Shown: positions 8,519 to 17,432 of the stretch, in pieces
How the letters are laid out: each line of letters opens with the position of its first letter
Position numbering within the stretch: the first letter of the stretch is position 1
Origin: Bifidobacterium margollesii
GTDB taxonomy: Bacteria > Actinomycetota > Actinomycetes > Actinomycetales > Bifidobacteriaceae
Assembly: GCF_002860355.1 (NCBI RefSeq)
Contig: NZ_NMWU01000004.1
Location: forward strand, 1-47,899
DNA length: 47,899 nucleotides
Reading direction: 5' to 3'
Program-made: the position numbers and the translations under genes
The notes under the pieces: generated by a model
Databases searched by the model: none
Told to the model about the DNA's origin: nothing
The model's input: only the letters and a program-made list of their open reading frames with translations

Positions 8519-9181
8519 ATGAACGCAGACAGGCATGACGACGTCGAGAAACGCGGCAATGACCGCCTCACGTTCAAGGATCTGCTGGTCTGGGCCGGCG
8601 TTCCGCTGCTGATCGTCCTGTTCCTGAGACTGTTCGTCATCGGCGTGTACGAGATCCCCTCCGGATCGATGCTCAACACCCTGCAGATCGGGGATCGCGT
8701 GGTGGCGAGCCGACTGACCCCGAAATTCTCCGAAATCCATCGCGGCGACATCGTGGTGTTCAAGGATCCGGCGAATTGGCTCGGTACCGACGAGGGGGGA
8801 AGCGGCCGCACCCAGTATCTGATCAAACGGGTGATCGGTCTTCCCGGCGACACCGTCGAATGCACGGGGCCGGGATCGCCCGTGACCATCAACGGCAAGG
8901 CGATCGACGATTCGGTGTTTATTCGCGAAGGCGTGAATCCCAGTGATTATCCGTTCTCGGTGACGGTAAGCGAGGGACATCTGTTCGTTATGGGCGACAA
9001 TCGCGCCAATTCCGCCGATTCCCGGGTCCATCAGAACGATGGCGACAACGGGCTGGTACCGGTGAGCGACGTGCAGGCCGTGGCGCTGGCCGTGTATTGG
9101 CCGATCAGCCACTGGTCGGGCCTTTCGCGGCCGGACGGCGTGTTCGACCAGGTCGGCGGCATTGCGGGGGTGGGACAATGA
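8519..9181 (+). CDS. lepB: Signal peptidase I
   Basis: A 220-residue type I signal peptidase. One membrane helix (about residues 21-43) is followed directly by the catalytic serine motif IPSGSM (Ser50). The general-base lysine is in LIKRVIGLPGD near residue 103, and the conserved GDNRANSADSR follows at about 160. It removes signal peptides from exported proteins on the outer face of the membrane. Start ATG after AGGGGGCATGCA. Its stop overlaps the rnhB start (ATGA), so the two are translated as a unit. Confidence 0.93.
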   Translation: MNADRHDDVEKRGNDRLTFKDLLVWAGVPLLIVLFLRLFVIGVYEIPSGSMLNTLQIGDRVVASRLTPKFSEIHRGDIVVFKDPANWLGTDEGGSGRTQYLIKRVIGLPGDTVECTGPGSPVTINGKAIDDSVFIREGVNPSDYPFSVTVSEGHLFVMGDNRANSADSRVHQNDGDNGLVPVSDVQAVALAVYWPISHWSGLSRPDGVFDQVGGIAGVGQ

Positions 9182-10029
9182 CCACCGTCGTTCCCCGCGT
9201 GGCCCCCACACTGGATATGGAGCGCGCCCTGGCCGGCAAGGGATATTCGCTGGTGATCGGATTCGACGAGGTGGGTCGCGGTTCCCTGGCCGGGCCGGTG
9301 ATGGTCGGCGCCGCCGCGCTGCTGGTGCGCGACCTCGACGATTGGGAGGTACCGTCCGGCGTCGCCGATTCCAAAATGCTCACCGAAGTGCGGCGCGAAT
9401 CGCTGCTCGAACCGTTGCAGGCATGGACGGCCGCCTGGGCGGTGGGCTCGGCCAGCGCGCCGGAAATCGACGAGTGGGGCATCACCTATGCGCTGGGCGT
9501 GGCGTCCATACGGGCGATCAACGAGATCGAAACGTTGCTCACCACCGGAACGCACACCTCGCTGGGCGTGGATATGCCGACGGCGTTGGCCATGGGAAAA
9601 CGGGGGATAGACCCCGAATGGCATGGCACGATAGCCGCGCTGGGCGGCGAAGAGTGGGAGCTGACGTTGGGCGTGGTGCCCGACGAGCCGATACTGGATC
9701 GCGGTGATCTGCGGGTGGCCGGGATCCTCGACGGTCCGAACGACTACATCACCCCTGCGATGAACTCCTTCGACGCTCCGGAGCTGCTCGAGCCGATCAC
9801 CATGACCACCAAGGTGAAGGGAGATCGGCATTGCGCCACTGTGGCTTCGGCCGCCGTGATCTCGAAAGTGCTGCGAGACAGGCTCATCGAAGAGCTCGCC
9901 GCCGCGCACCCCGAATGGGAGGCATACGGATGGGCCAGCAACAAAGGGTACGGTTCCGCCGCCCATCGCAAGGCGCTGGTCGATCTGGGTGTGACGCCGT
10001 ACCATCGCACGACCTGGCATCTGGTGTAG
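9178..10029 (+). CDS. rnhB: Ribonuclease HII
   Basis: A 283-residue RNase HII. The signature GFDEVGRGSLAGPV (about residues 29-42) holds the first acidic catalytic residues. Further conserved blocks are ADSKMLTE and the C-terminal GYGSAAHRKAL with VTPYHRTTWHL. It cuts the RNA strand of RNA-DNA hybrids and removes single ribonucleotides from DNA. The start is the ATG overlapping the lepB stop. The middle part (about 120-200) is longer than in E. coli. Its last codons lie inside a 20-bp tandem duplication. Confidence 0.92.
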   Translation: MTTVVPRVAPTLDMERALAGKGYSLVIGFDEVGRGSLAGPVMVGAAALLVRDLDDWEVPSGVADSKMLTEVRRESLLEPLQAWTAAWAVGSASAPEIDEWGITYALGVASIRAINEIETLLTTGTHTSLGVDMPTALAMGKRGIDPEWHGTIAALGGEEWELTLGVVPDEPILDRGDLRVAGILDGPNDYITPAMNSFDAPELLEPITMTTKVKGDRHCATVASAAVISKVLRDRLIEELAAAHPEWEAYGWASNKGYGSAAHRKALVDLGVTPYHRTTWHLV

Positions 10030-10054
10030 CGCGGTGGCATCTGGTGTAGCGCGT
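10015..10054. repeat. 20-bp tandem duplication across the rnhB stop
   Basis: TGGCATCTGGTGTAGCGCGG occurs at 10015-10034 and again at 10035-10054 (last base differs). It duplicates the final codons and stop of rnhB and looks like a recent slippage event. Three loose copies of TTCGGGCTAGG follow between 10088 and 10125. Confidence 0.8.
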
Positions 10055-10144
10055 TGCAGGAAGGCCGGCATCAGGGTTCGGACCGAATTCGGGCTAGGGC
10101 GTTCGGGCTAGGATTCGGGCCGGGGGCGGCGATACGATGACACC

Positions 10145-11338
10145 ATGACTGTTGAAATTGGGTTTGATCGACACGCCACCCGCGTCGAGGCGCTGAACGT
10201 TCTGCTGTGGCAGATCATGAACGAATATTCGGTGAGCGACCATGAAGGTCCGCTCGCCGACGCGGTGGAGCAATATCTGAACACTCTGCCGCACCTGACC
10301 GTGCGCCGCCACGGCGACACCGTGGTGGCCTCCACCGATTTCGGGAAGCCGCAGCGGGTGATTCTCGCCGGCCACATCGACACCGTGCCGGTGATCGACA
10401 ACTTCCCGCCGAAATGGCTGGAACCGGGAGATCCAATGATCCGCCGGGAAATCGCCGAGGCCCATCCCGACGAACGGGTGCTGTGGGGACGCGGGGCCAC
10501 CGACATGAAGCCATCCGACGCGGTGATGCTGTATCTGGCCGCCACACTGACCGAACCGAAATACGACCTGACCTACGTGTTCTACGACCACGAGGAGGTG
10601 GCCGCGCCGCAGAACGGTCTGCGCAAGGTCGTCGAAGCCCATCCCGATTGGATTCAGGGAGATTTCGCGATCATCGGAGAACCCACCAGCTGCGGCATCG
10701 AAGGCGGATGCAACGGCACGACCCGTTTCGACGTGATCTGTCACGGCGTCGCCGCGCATTCGGCCCGCGCATGGATGGGCGAGAACGCCATCCACAAGGC
10801 GGCCGACGTGCTGAACCGGCTCAACGCCTACGAACCGCAGACCATCACCGTCGAAGGGCTTGACTACCGCGAAGGACTCAACGCCACGCTGATCTCCGGC
10901 GGCAAGGGCACCAACGTGATCCCAGACGAATGCCGCGTGCATGTGAACTACCGGTTCGCCCCCGACAAGACCCTGGCCGAAGCCAAGGCGCTGATGATCG
11001 GCGCGGACGCCGGAGCGCAGCTCGGCAACGGCGAACACACGGCCACGGGAGGCGTGTTCGACGGATACGACATCGAGATGAAGGACGAATCGCCTTCGGC
11101 CCGACCAGGCATGGACACGCCGATGGCACGGTCGCTGGCCGCGCTCGCCAAGGCGCGAACCGGCCGCGATCCGCTGGCCAAGCTGGGCTGGACCGATGTG
11201 GCGCGCTTCTCGCAGCTCGGCATCCCGGCGGTGAACATGGGTGCGGGAGACGCGCTGCTCGCCCACAAGCACGACGAGCAGGTTCCCGAATCCGATCTGA
11301 TCCTCCTCGCCGACATTCTGGAGGAATGGCTGAGCTGA
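10145..11338 (+). CDS. dapE: Succinyl-diaminopimelate desuccinylase-like M20 peptidase
   Basis: A 397-residue M20-family metallohydrolase. Metal-binding blocks are visible: LAGHIDTVPV, WGRGATDMKPSDA, YDHEEV, IIGEPTSCGIEGG and, near the end, KLGWTDVARF plus GDALLAHKHDEQVPE. The dimerization domain (GVAAHSARAWMGENAIHKAADVL) sits in the middle. The likely reaction is hydrolysis of N-succinyl-LL-diaminopimelate to LL-diaminopimelate in lysine and peptidoglycan synthesis. Another M20 amidase activity cannot be excluded by sequence alone. No strong Shine-Dalgarno precedes the ATG. Confidence 0.85.
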   Translation: MTVEIGFDRHATRVEALNVLLWQIMNEYSVSDHEGPLADAVEQYLNTLPHLTVRRHGDTVVASTDFGKPQRVILAGHIDTVPVIDNFPPKWLEPGDPMIRREIAEAHPDERVLWGRGATDMKPSDAVMLYLAATLTEPKYDLTYVFYDHEEVAAPQNGLRKVVEAHPDWIQGDFAIIGEPTSCGIEGGCNGTTRFDVICHGVAAHSARAWMGENAIHKAADVLNRLNAYEPQTITVEGLDYREGLNATLISGGKGTNVIPDECRVHVNYRFAPDKTLAEAKALMIGADAGAQLGNGEHTATGGVFDGYDIEMKDESPSARPGMDTPMARSLAALAKARTGRDPLAKLGWTDVARFSQLGIPAVNMGAGDALLAHKHDEQVPESDLILLADILEEWLS

Positions 11339-11620
11339 GCCGATACGGCCCTGGCCGTCATGAGCATCGGCGAACATGTGCCATACTGGTATGTGGTGGT
11401 TCTGCATGTCCGCCGATGTGCGCAATGCGTCGATCCCCTTCCATGGCGTCGTGAATATTTGCCAACGAGCCGGAAGCGACGGTGTCCGCATTCGCCGATG
11501 AGACTTTTTGAAGTGCCCGTGCAGTGGTATCGCACACGCCCGCAGTGAGAGTGCGGTCGACGTGATGCTGCCTATCGGGAGAAAACAGGATGCGATGCAG
11601 CGCATCCCCAAGGAGCATTT

Positions 11621-14545
11621 GTGACAACTGAACACAACGACGGTATCGAAGCCGTCGCCAATAACGACGCCGCAGTCAATGCAGGCGCCCCGTCAACCGT
11701 ATCCGATTCCGCCAACGCGAACCGTGCGACTACGGCCGCAACGGCTTCCTCGGAAGCATCGGCCGCCTCGGAACCAAACGATCAGGCCGCAAAGCCGGCA
11801 CCCCGCCGTCGCGGAGGACGTCGCGTCGTGCGCGTCGCCGGAGCCGCCGGAGCCAAGGTGCCGGTGAAGATCGAAGCCGTGGCCGGAGCCCGCGCCCGCC
11901 GCAAGGCCGCCGCCGAAGCGGTGGAATCCGCGCTCGCCGAACTGCCGCGCCTTAAGGAGGATGTGCGGGATTCTCAGGAGCGGCCGTCCGTTGAACCCGA
12001 ACGACCGGCCACCCGAACCCGTCGCCGTACTCGTGCATCGTCCGCGAAATCAGCGGACTCCGTGAAATCCGAGGGTGCCGCGAAATCCTCGGGCTCCGCG
12101 AAATCTCCGGCCCGTACCGCGGCCGAGGATGCGCGCCGCAGCCGCATCTCCGCACTGGCCGACGAATTGTTCACCGACAAAGGCGTTGACGCGGAACGCC
12201 CCGCGGCCAGAACGTCCCGTCGATCCGGTGACGCTCCGCTGGAGTTCTCGTCGCCCGAACAGGCCGTAGCCTCGATGCCCGCCCGTCCTCGTCCGATGAC
12301 CTCCCTGCTGTTCCGGGAGCCGGTACTGCCGGTCGCCCGTCCCGAACAGCCGGTCGAACCCACGGCCGAGAACGACGATGACTCCCGCTCCGACTCCCAT
12401 GACGATGCCCGGTCCGACGACACGCAGACCGTTCGCCGCCGTCGCCGCCGTCGCACCGACCGTGATCCCCGCGAAGATCATGATTCGCGCGAATCGCAGC
12501 GTGATCCGCATACGGACGATGCCCGGTCCGAAGCCCATGCGGATGAGGTCGAACGTGATTCGCGGAATGAGGACGTCGAGCATGAAGGCGAATCCCGTCG
12601 TTCCCGTCGTTCCCGCCGTCTGAACGCGCAGGAGCGTCGCGCCGCCGCCGAAGTGGAGCAGATCGAACAGGATCTTGAATACGACGATATTCACTACAAT
12701 CCCATCGACGTGGAGAACGACGATGAGGATGATCATCAGGATTCGGCCGGTGAAACCCGTTCCCGTCGCCGTCGCCGCCGCAGCGCCCAGCACGAGGAGG
12801 AGACCCGCGAAACCGAGTCCCGTCGTTCGCGCCGCGAACGCGATCATGAGGACGAGGACGACGAGGGGACGGTGACCCGTCGCCGTCGTCGCCGCCGCAG
12901 CAAGGGCGAGGTCGAACGCGAGGAGCCGCAGATCCGCCGCAGCCGCAAACAGCAGTACATCGACGAGATCACCGACATCGAGGGCTCCACCCGTCTGGAG
13001 GCCAAGAAGCAGCGTCGCCGCGACAACCGTCGCGACCGTTCCCGTCAGTCCACGCTGCTCGAACAGGACTTCCTCGCCCGCCGTGAGAACGTGAACCGTC
13101 TGATGGTGGTGCGCGAGAAGGAACGGCACACCCAGATCTCCGTGATCGAGGATTCGATTCTGGTGGAGCACTACGTCTCCGACATTCAGGAGGTCTCCAC
13201 CGTGGGCAACATCTATCTCGGCCGCGTGCAGAACGTGCTGCCGAGCATGGAGGCCGCGTTCGTCGACATCGGCCAGCCGCGCAACGGCGTGCTGTATGCC
13301 GGCGAGGTGAACTGGGACACCACCCGCCTCGAAGGCCAGCCCCGCCGCATCGAACTGGCGTTCCGATCCGGCGACCCGGTGCTCGTGCAGGTGACCAAGG
13401 ATCCGATCGGACACAAGGGCGCACGCCTGACCTCGCAGGTCACGCTGGCCGGGCGATTCCTCGTGCTCGTGCCCTCCGGCGGCATGACCGGCGTGAGCCG
13501 CAAGCTGCCCGAACGCGAACGCACCCGTCTGAAGAACATCGTTTCGAAGATCGCCCCCGCCGAAATGGGCGTGATCATCCGCACTGCCGCCGAGGGAGCC
13601 TCCAAGGAGGCCATCGAAAAGGACCTCGAAAACCTGACCAAGCAGTGGGAGCATGTGAAGGAGGCCGAAACCAAGGCCCGCAACTCCAAGCGCCCGAAGC
13701 TGCTGCAGGGCGAGCCCGACGTGGCGATCCGCGTGGTGCGCGACATCTTCAACGACGACTTCAACAAGCTCGTCGTCGAAGGCGACAAGGTGTACGACCG
13801 GATCGAGGAGTACCTCGACACCATGGCCCCCGATCTCAAGGAGAAGCTTGAGAAGTGGGATCCAGAGGAGCATCAGGGCAAGGACGTGTTCGACCAGTGG
13901 CGCATCGACAGCCAGCTGCGCAAGGGCATGGAACGCAAGGTGTACCTGCCGTCCGGCGGCTCACTGGTGATCGACCGCACCGAGGCCATGACCACGATCG
14001 ACGTGAACACCGGCCGGTTCATCGGCAAGGGCAAGAGCCTTGAGGAGACCGTGACCCGATGCAACCTCGAAGCCTCGGAGGAGATCGCCCGCCAGCTGAG
14101 GCTGCGCGACATCGGCGGCATGGTGATGATCGATTTCGTCGACATGGTGCTGCCGGCCAACCGCGATCTGGTGCTGCGGCGACTGGTGGAATGCCTGGCG
14201 CGCGACCGCACCAAGCATCAGGTGGCCGAGGTCACGTCGCTCGGTTTGGTGCAGATGACCCGCAAGCGCGTCGGGCAGGGACTCGTCGAGGCGTTCTCCG
14301 AGGAATGCCCCACCTGCAAGGGACGAGGATTCATCCTGCACGACAAGCCGACCGTCTCCGCCTCGTACGACGATCCGTATGCCCTCAAGGGCGGCGATCC
14401 GTTCATCAAGACGAACAAGCACAACCACGGTACCCCGGCGCCGAAGGAGGATCCCGCCCTGCCGCAGGGTTCCACCCCCGACGTCAAGGCCAAGCTCGCC
14501 GCCATCGCGGCGGCTGCCCAGGCTGCCGCTGGAGAGGATAAGTAA
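11621..14545 (+). CDS. rne: Ribonuclease E/G with long disordered N-terminal region
   Basis: A 974-residue endoribonuclease, starting at GTG 11621 after AAGGAG. Residues 1-490 have no fold signal: Ala/Pro/Ser-rich first, then alternating acidic stretches and arginine blocks (RRRRRRR near 270, 380 and 417). The catalytic core begins at about 495 (REKERHTQISVIEDSILVE) with an S1 domain (GNIYLGRVQNVLPSMEAAFVDIG). The DNase I-like part has the metal aspartates in AMTTIDVNTG (about 785) and MIDFVDM. The zinc-link CPTCKGRG is near 896. It initiates mRNA decay and rRNA/tRNA processing. The extension precedes the core, as in other actinobacteria; in E. coli RNase E it follows it. Confidence 0.93.
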   Translation: MTTEHNDGIEAVANNDAAVNAGAPSTVSDSANANRATTAATASSEASAASEPNDQAAKPAPRRRGGRRVVRVAGAAGAKVPVKIEAVAGARARRKAAAEAVESALAELPRLKEDVRDSQERPSVEPERPATRTRRRTRASSAKSADSVKSEGAAKSSGSAKSPARTAAEDARRSRISALADELFTDKGVDAERPAARTSRRSGDAPLEFSSPEQAVASMPARPRPMTSLLFREPVLPVARPEQPVEPTAENDDDSRSDSHDDARSDDTQTVRRRRRRRTDRDPREDHDSRESQRDPHTDDARSEAHADEVERDSRNEDVEHEGESRRSRRSRRLNAQERRAAAEVEQIEQDLEYDDIHYNPIDVENDDEDDHQDSAGETRSRRRRRRSAQHEEETRETESRRSRRERDHEDEDDEGTVTRRRRRRRSKGEVEREEPQIRRSRKQQYIDEITDIEGSTRLEAKKQRRRDNRRDRSRQSTLLEQDFLARRENVNRLMVVREKERHTQISVIEDSILVEHYVSDIQEVSTVGNIYLGRVQNVLPSMEAAFVDIGQPRNGVLYAGEVNWDTTRLEGQPRRIELAFRSGDPVLVQVTKDPIGHKGARLTSQVTLAGRFLVLVPSGGMTGVSRKLPERERTRLKNIVSKIAPAEMGVIIRTAAEGASKEAIEKDLENLTKQWEHVKEAETKARNSKRPKLLQGEPDVAIRVVRDIFNDDFNKLVVEGDKVYDRIEEYLDTMAPDLKEKLEKWDPEEHQGKDVFDQWRIDSQLRKGMERKVYLPSGGSLVIDRTEAMTTIDVNTGRFIGKGKSLEETVTRCNLEASEEIARQLRLRDIGGMVMIDFVDMVLPANRDLVLRRLVECLARDRTKHQVAEVTSLGLVQMTRKRVGQGLVEAFSEECPTCKGRGFILHDKPTVSASYDDPYALKGGDPFIKTNKHNHGTPAPKEDPALPQGSTPDVKAKLAAIAAAAQAAAGEDK

Positions 14546-14580
14546 CCCGGGCGTGCGGGACACTTCATCCGGGTGGGACA

Positions 14581-14714
14581 CCTCATCCGTCCGGCTTCGC
14601 CGGCCACCTTCCCCTCAAGGGGAAGGCTGCTTGCGGGTTTGCGGTTCGGCTGCGCCGGTGGTTCCGGGCTTCCCCCTTTGGGGGAAGCTGTCGGCGGGAG
14701 CCGACTGATGAGGG
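14581..14714. repeat. CCTCATC/GATGAGG palindromic repeat, copy 1
   Basis: Begins CCTCATCCGTCCGGCTTCGC and ends GCCGACTGATGAGG. Inside are two stem-loops built on CTTCCCC/GGGGAAG, one in each half. The two halves are inverted relative to each other. The same end sequences recur at 18609-18869, 31451-31597, 33191-33341 and 45554-45604. It fills most of the 372-bp gap between rne and rplU. Confidence 0.75.
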
Positions 14715-14738
14715 GCTTGGGCTCATGTGGCGGAGGGC

Positions 14739-14768
14739 GGCGGCTCGCAGCCGGGAGGATGAGCCGCC
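14739..14768. terminator. Hairpin between rne and rplU
   Basis: GGCGGCTC (14739-14746) pairs with GAGCCGCC (14761-14768). No T run follows, so its terminator role is uncertain. Confidence 0.4.
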
Positions 14769-14793
14769 CGTCACCGATAATTCAATAAGAATC

Positions 14794-14826
14794 CACGCCG
14801 GAGTTGCGAAAGTCCGGCGTGTTGTG
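14794..14826 (+). terminator. Terminator upstream of rplU
   Basis: CACGCCGGA (14794-14802) pairs perfectly with TCCGGCGTG (14813-14821), followed by TTGTG. It ends transcription from rne and overlaps the -35 box of the rplU promoter. Confidence 0.7.
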
Positions 14827-14832
14827 TAAATT
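14804..14832 (+). promoter_or_regulatory. rplU-rpmA promoter
   Basis: TTGCGA (14804-14809), a 17-bp spacer and TAAATT (14827-14832). The predicted transcript starts near 14840, just before the structured leader. The -35 box lies in the loop of the preceding terminator hairpin. Confidence 0.6.
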
Positions 14833-14843
14833 AGTCAGTCGGT

Positions 14844-14917
14844 GTCTAGCCATGCCTGTTTGAGGGCAAAATTCGTGCTAGACGACAATTAGCTTTCAAA
14901 ACAGGCAAGGTAGGGCT
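14844..14917 (+). promoter_or_regulatory. rplU leader with potential pseudoknot
   Basis: Stem 1: GTCTAGC (14844-14850) with GCTAGAC (14877-14883). Its loop carries GCCTGTTT (14854-14861), which is perfectly complementary to AAACAGGC (14898-14905) downstream of the stem. The crossed pairing is an H-type pseudoknot. The last paired base is two nucleotides before AAGG of the ribosome binding site (14907-14910). Autogenous control of L21 is known in other bacteria; the mechanism here is inference. Confidence 0.65.
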
Positions 14918-15226
14918 ATGTACGCGATTGTGAAGGCCGGTGGCCATCAGGAAAAGGTCGAGGTCGGCGATGAGATCATCGTCAACCGTCTCGACGCCAA
15001 GAAGGGCGATACCGTGGAGTTCCCGGTCGCTCTGCTCGTGGACGGCGCTAACGTGACCGTTTCCGCTAAGGATCTGGCTCAGGTTTCCGCCAAGGGCGAA
15101 GTCGTTGACGACGAGCTCAAGGGCAAGAAGATCAAGATCCAGAAGTTCAAGAACAAGACCGGCGTGGCTCGTCGCAAGGGCCACCGTCAGCAGCTGACCG
15201 TGGTGAAGATCACCGCGATCGCCTGA
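14918..15226 (+). CDS. rplU: 50S ribosomal protein L21
   Basis: A 102-residue L21. The start [20 protein letters not shown] and the C-terminal [23 protein letters not shown] are diagnostic. It binds 23S rRNA in the large subunit. ATG 14918 follows AAGGTAGGGCT. rpmA lies 37 bp downstream, and obgE beyond a terminator, the common rplU-rpmA-obgE order. Confidence 0.97.
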   Translation: MYAIVKAGGHQEKVEVGDEIIVNRLDAKKGDTVEFPVALLVDGANVTVSAKDLAQVSAKGEVVDDELKGKKIKIQKFKNKTGVARRKGHRQQLTVVKITAIA

Positions 15227-15263
15227 GCTACAGGTTTTTCAGAAACTCGAAAGGACAAGTCAA

Positions 15264-15515
15264 ATGGCACATAAGAAGGGCGCGTCCAGCTCACGCAACG
15301 GTCGCGATTCGAATCCTCAGTACCTCGGTGTGAAGAAGTTCGGCGGCGAGGCCGTCGTCGCTGGCAACATCCTCGTTCGTCAGCGTGGCACCAGCTTCCA
15401 CCCCGGCCACAACGTGGGTCTGGGCAAGGACCACACGCTGTTCGCTCTGACCGATGGCACCGTGCAGTTCGGTGTCCGTCGCGACCGCAAGGTCGTCGAC
15501 GTGGTGGCTGCCTGA
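15264..15515 (+). CDS. rpmA: 50S ribosomal protein L27
   Basis: An 83-residue L27. The N terminus [20 protein letters not shown] and the block [27 protein letters not shown] are typical. There is no cleavable N-terminal extension such as Firmicutes have. Start ATG after GAAAGGACAAG. Cotranscribed with rplU; a strong terminator follows. Confidence 0.97.
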   Translation: MAHKKGASSSRNGRDSNPQYLGVKKFGGEAVVAGNILVRQRGTSFHPGHNVGLGKDHTLFALTDGTVQFGVRRDRKVVDVVAA

Positions 15516-15561
15516 GCATCATCTCGGCAGACTGCGCAGAGCTGATCTGACGTTAGCGACA

Positions 15562-15603
15562 AGGCCGCATCCGTGCGCTCGACACACCGGATGCGGTCTT
15601 TTC
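15562..15603 (+). terminator. Terminator after rpmA
   Basis: GGCCGCATCCG (15563-15573) pairs with CGGATGCGGTC (15588-15598; one G-U pair), followed by TTTT. Good intrinsic terminator. Confidence 0.87.
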
Positions 15604-15630
15604 GTATGTGTTCGTATGTAGTTCGTCTGT
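15601..15630. repeat. Short direct repeats before obgE
   Basis: TTCGTATGT occurs at 15601 and 15611, and TTCGTCTGT at 15622, spaced 10-11 bp (one helical turn). It lies immediately after the rpmA terminator and 60-90 bp before obgE, where the obgE promoter should be. Confidence 0.45.
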
Positions 15631-15690
15631 GATTTTGCGATATCGATGCAATGGCGGTGACCTCAGTACCAGCCGGTAAGGTGAGAAATT

Positions 15691-17406
15691 ATGAGTGATT
15701 TTGTGGATCGCGTGACCGTTCATGTCAAGGGCGGTGACGGAGGAAACGGTGCGGCGTCGATTCGCCGCGAAAAATACAAGCCGCTTGCCGGCCCGGACGG
15801 CGGTGACGGCGGCAATGGCGGTTCGGTGATCTTCGTGGCGGATCCGAACGCCACGAGTCTGATGGACTTCAGGTTCCTGCCGCATCGCACGGCGGAATCC
15901 GGTACGCAGGGTCTGGGCGGAGACAAGGACGGCAGCAAGGGTGCCGATCTGATCCTCCCCGTGCCGCTGGGAACCGTGGTGTTCACCGCCAAAGGCGGTC
16001 AGGGCGAGCAGAAGAAGCCCGGCACGCCTCTGGCCGATCTGCGGCGCAAAGGCGACCGATTCGTCGCCGCTGAGGGCGGCAACGGTGGTCTGGGCAATCG
16101 CTCGCTGGCCAATCGCGCGCGTCGCGCCCCCGGATTCGCGTTGCTTGGCGAACCCGGCGAGGAGCGGGATCTGGTGCTGGAACTCAAATCCATCGCCGAC
16201 GTGGCGCTGGTGGGCTTCCCGAGCGCCGGCAAGTCGTCGTTGATCGCCGCGATGAGCGCCGCCAAGCCGAAGATCGCCGACTACCCGTTCACCACGCTGG
16301 TGCCGAACCTTGGTGTGGTGCTCGCCGGGGAGAAGCGCTTCACCATGGCGGATGTGCCCGGTTTGATCCCCGGTGCCTCGCAGGGCAAGGGACTTGGTCT
16401 GGAGTTTCTGCGGCATATCGAGCGCACCGAGGTGATCGCTCATGTGATCGACTGCGCCACGCTGGAACCGGACCGGGATCCGATCGCCGACTACGAGGCG
16501 TTGGAGAAGGAGCTGGCCATCTACGCCGACGAGCTCGAACTGCCGTTGGGTGCGATCCCGATCGCCGATCGTCCCCGCGTGATCGTGCTCAACAAGGCGG
16601 ACGTGCCGGAGGCCAAGGAGCTGGCCGAGTTCGTGCGTCCCGAATTCGAGAAGATGGGGCTGAAGACCTTCATCGTCTCCACCGCATCCCATGAGGGACT
16701 CAAGGAGCTGTCGTTCGCGTTGATGGGCATCGTCGACGAGATGCGTGAGAAGGTTCGTGCGCAGGAGGAGGCCGAGGACGAGGCCCGCGTGGTGATCCGG
16801 CCTCTGGAGGACGCATCCCGGCCGCGTCGGCGTGGCGGCCGCGGCGGCCTCGGCATCGACTTCGAGATCGAACGCGAACAGGACGCCAACGGCGATTTCT
16901 GGTACACCGTCACCGGTGCCAAGCCGGAACGCTGGGTGGTGCAGACCAACTTCGACAACGAGGAGGCCGTGGGCTATCTCGCCGATCGTCTCGCCCGTCT
17001 CGGTGTGGAGGATGCGCTGCGCAAGCTGGGCGCGCACCCGGGGGACGAGGTGCATATCGGCCGTGGGGCCAATGCGGTGGCCTTCGACTGGGATCCGACC
17101 GTGGCGGCCGGCGCCGAGATGCTGGACGGCACCCCGCAGGCCAGTCGAGGGCAGGATCTTCGTCTGCAGGACGACGGATATTCGCGTCGTCGTACCAATG
17201 CCGAGCGTCGGCGGGAATACCATGAGTGGATGGACGCCAAGACCGCTGTCCGCGCGGCCATGCAGGCCGAACGAGAGGCCGGACATTGGTCCGACCCCGC
17301 GGTGCTCGACGATCCGGACGACAAGACCAGCCTGATCGACCGTCTCGGCGAACAGTCCGACGCCAAGGGGAACGGCAAGGGTAGGGGCGCATCCAAGCGC
17401 CGATAA
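15691..17406 (+). CDS. obgE: GTPase Obg/CgtA
   Basis: A 571-residue Obg GTPase. The glycine-rich Obg fold spans about 1-160 ([18 protein letters not shown]). The G domain has GFPSAGKSS (G1), DVPGLIPGA (G3) and NKAD (G4). A C-terminal OCT domain (about 400-475: [20 protein letters not shown]) and a basic tail follow. This makes it longer than the E. coli protein (about 390). Obg binds the 50S subunit in late assembly and the stringent response. ATG after AAGGTGAG; proB follows after 26 bp, likely cotranscribed. Confidence 0.96.
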   Translation: MSDFVDRVTVHVKGGDGGNGAASIRREKYKPLAGPDGGDGGNGGSVIFVADPNATSLMDFRFLPHRTAESGTQGLGGDKDGSKGADLILPVPLGTVVFTAKGGQGEQKKPGTPLADLRRKGDRFVAAEGGNGGLGNRSLANRARRAPGFALLGEPGEERDLVLELKSIADVALVGFPSAGKSSLIAAMSAAKPKIADYPFTTLVPNLGVVLAGEKRFTMADVPGLIPGASQGKGLGLEFLRHIERTEVIAHVIDCATLEPDRDPIADYEALEKELAIYADELELPLGAIPIADRPRVIVLNKADVPEAKELAEFVRPEFEKMGLKTFIVSTASHEGLKELSFALMGIVDEMREKVRAQEEAEDEARVVIRPLEDASRPRRRGGRGGLGIDFEIEREQDANGDFWYTVTGAKPERWVVQTNFDNEEAVGYLADRLARLGVEDALRKLGAHPGDEVHIGRGANAVAFDWDPTVAAGAEMLDGTPQASRGQDLRLQDDGYSRRRTNAERRREYHEWMDAKTAVRAAMQAEREAGHWSDPAVLDDPDDKTSLIDRLGEQSDAKGNGKGRGASKRR

Positions 17407-17432
17407 CGATACGGCAAGAAGGCGAAGGCATC

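Noticed and set aside
12050-13873. 607-codon open frame antisense to the RNase E/G gene
   Set aside because: It mirrors the third-position GC bias and arginine blocks of rne on the other strand. No start site, no recognisable domain, and rne is unquestionably real.
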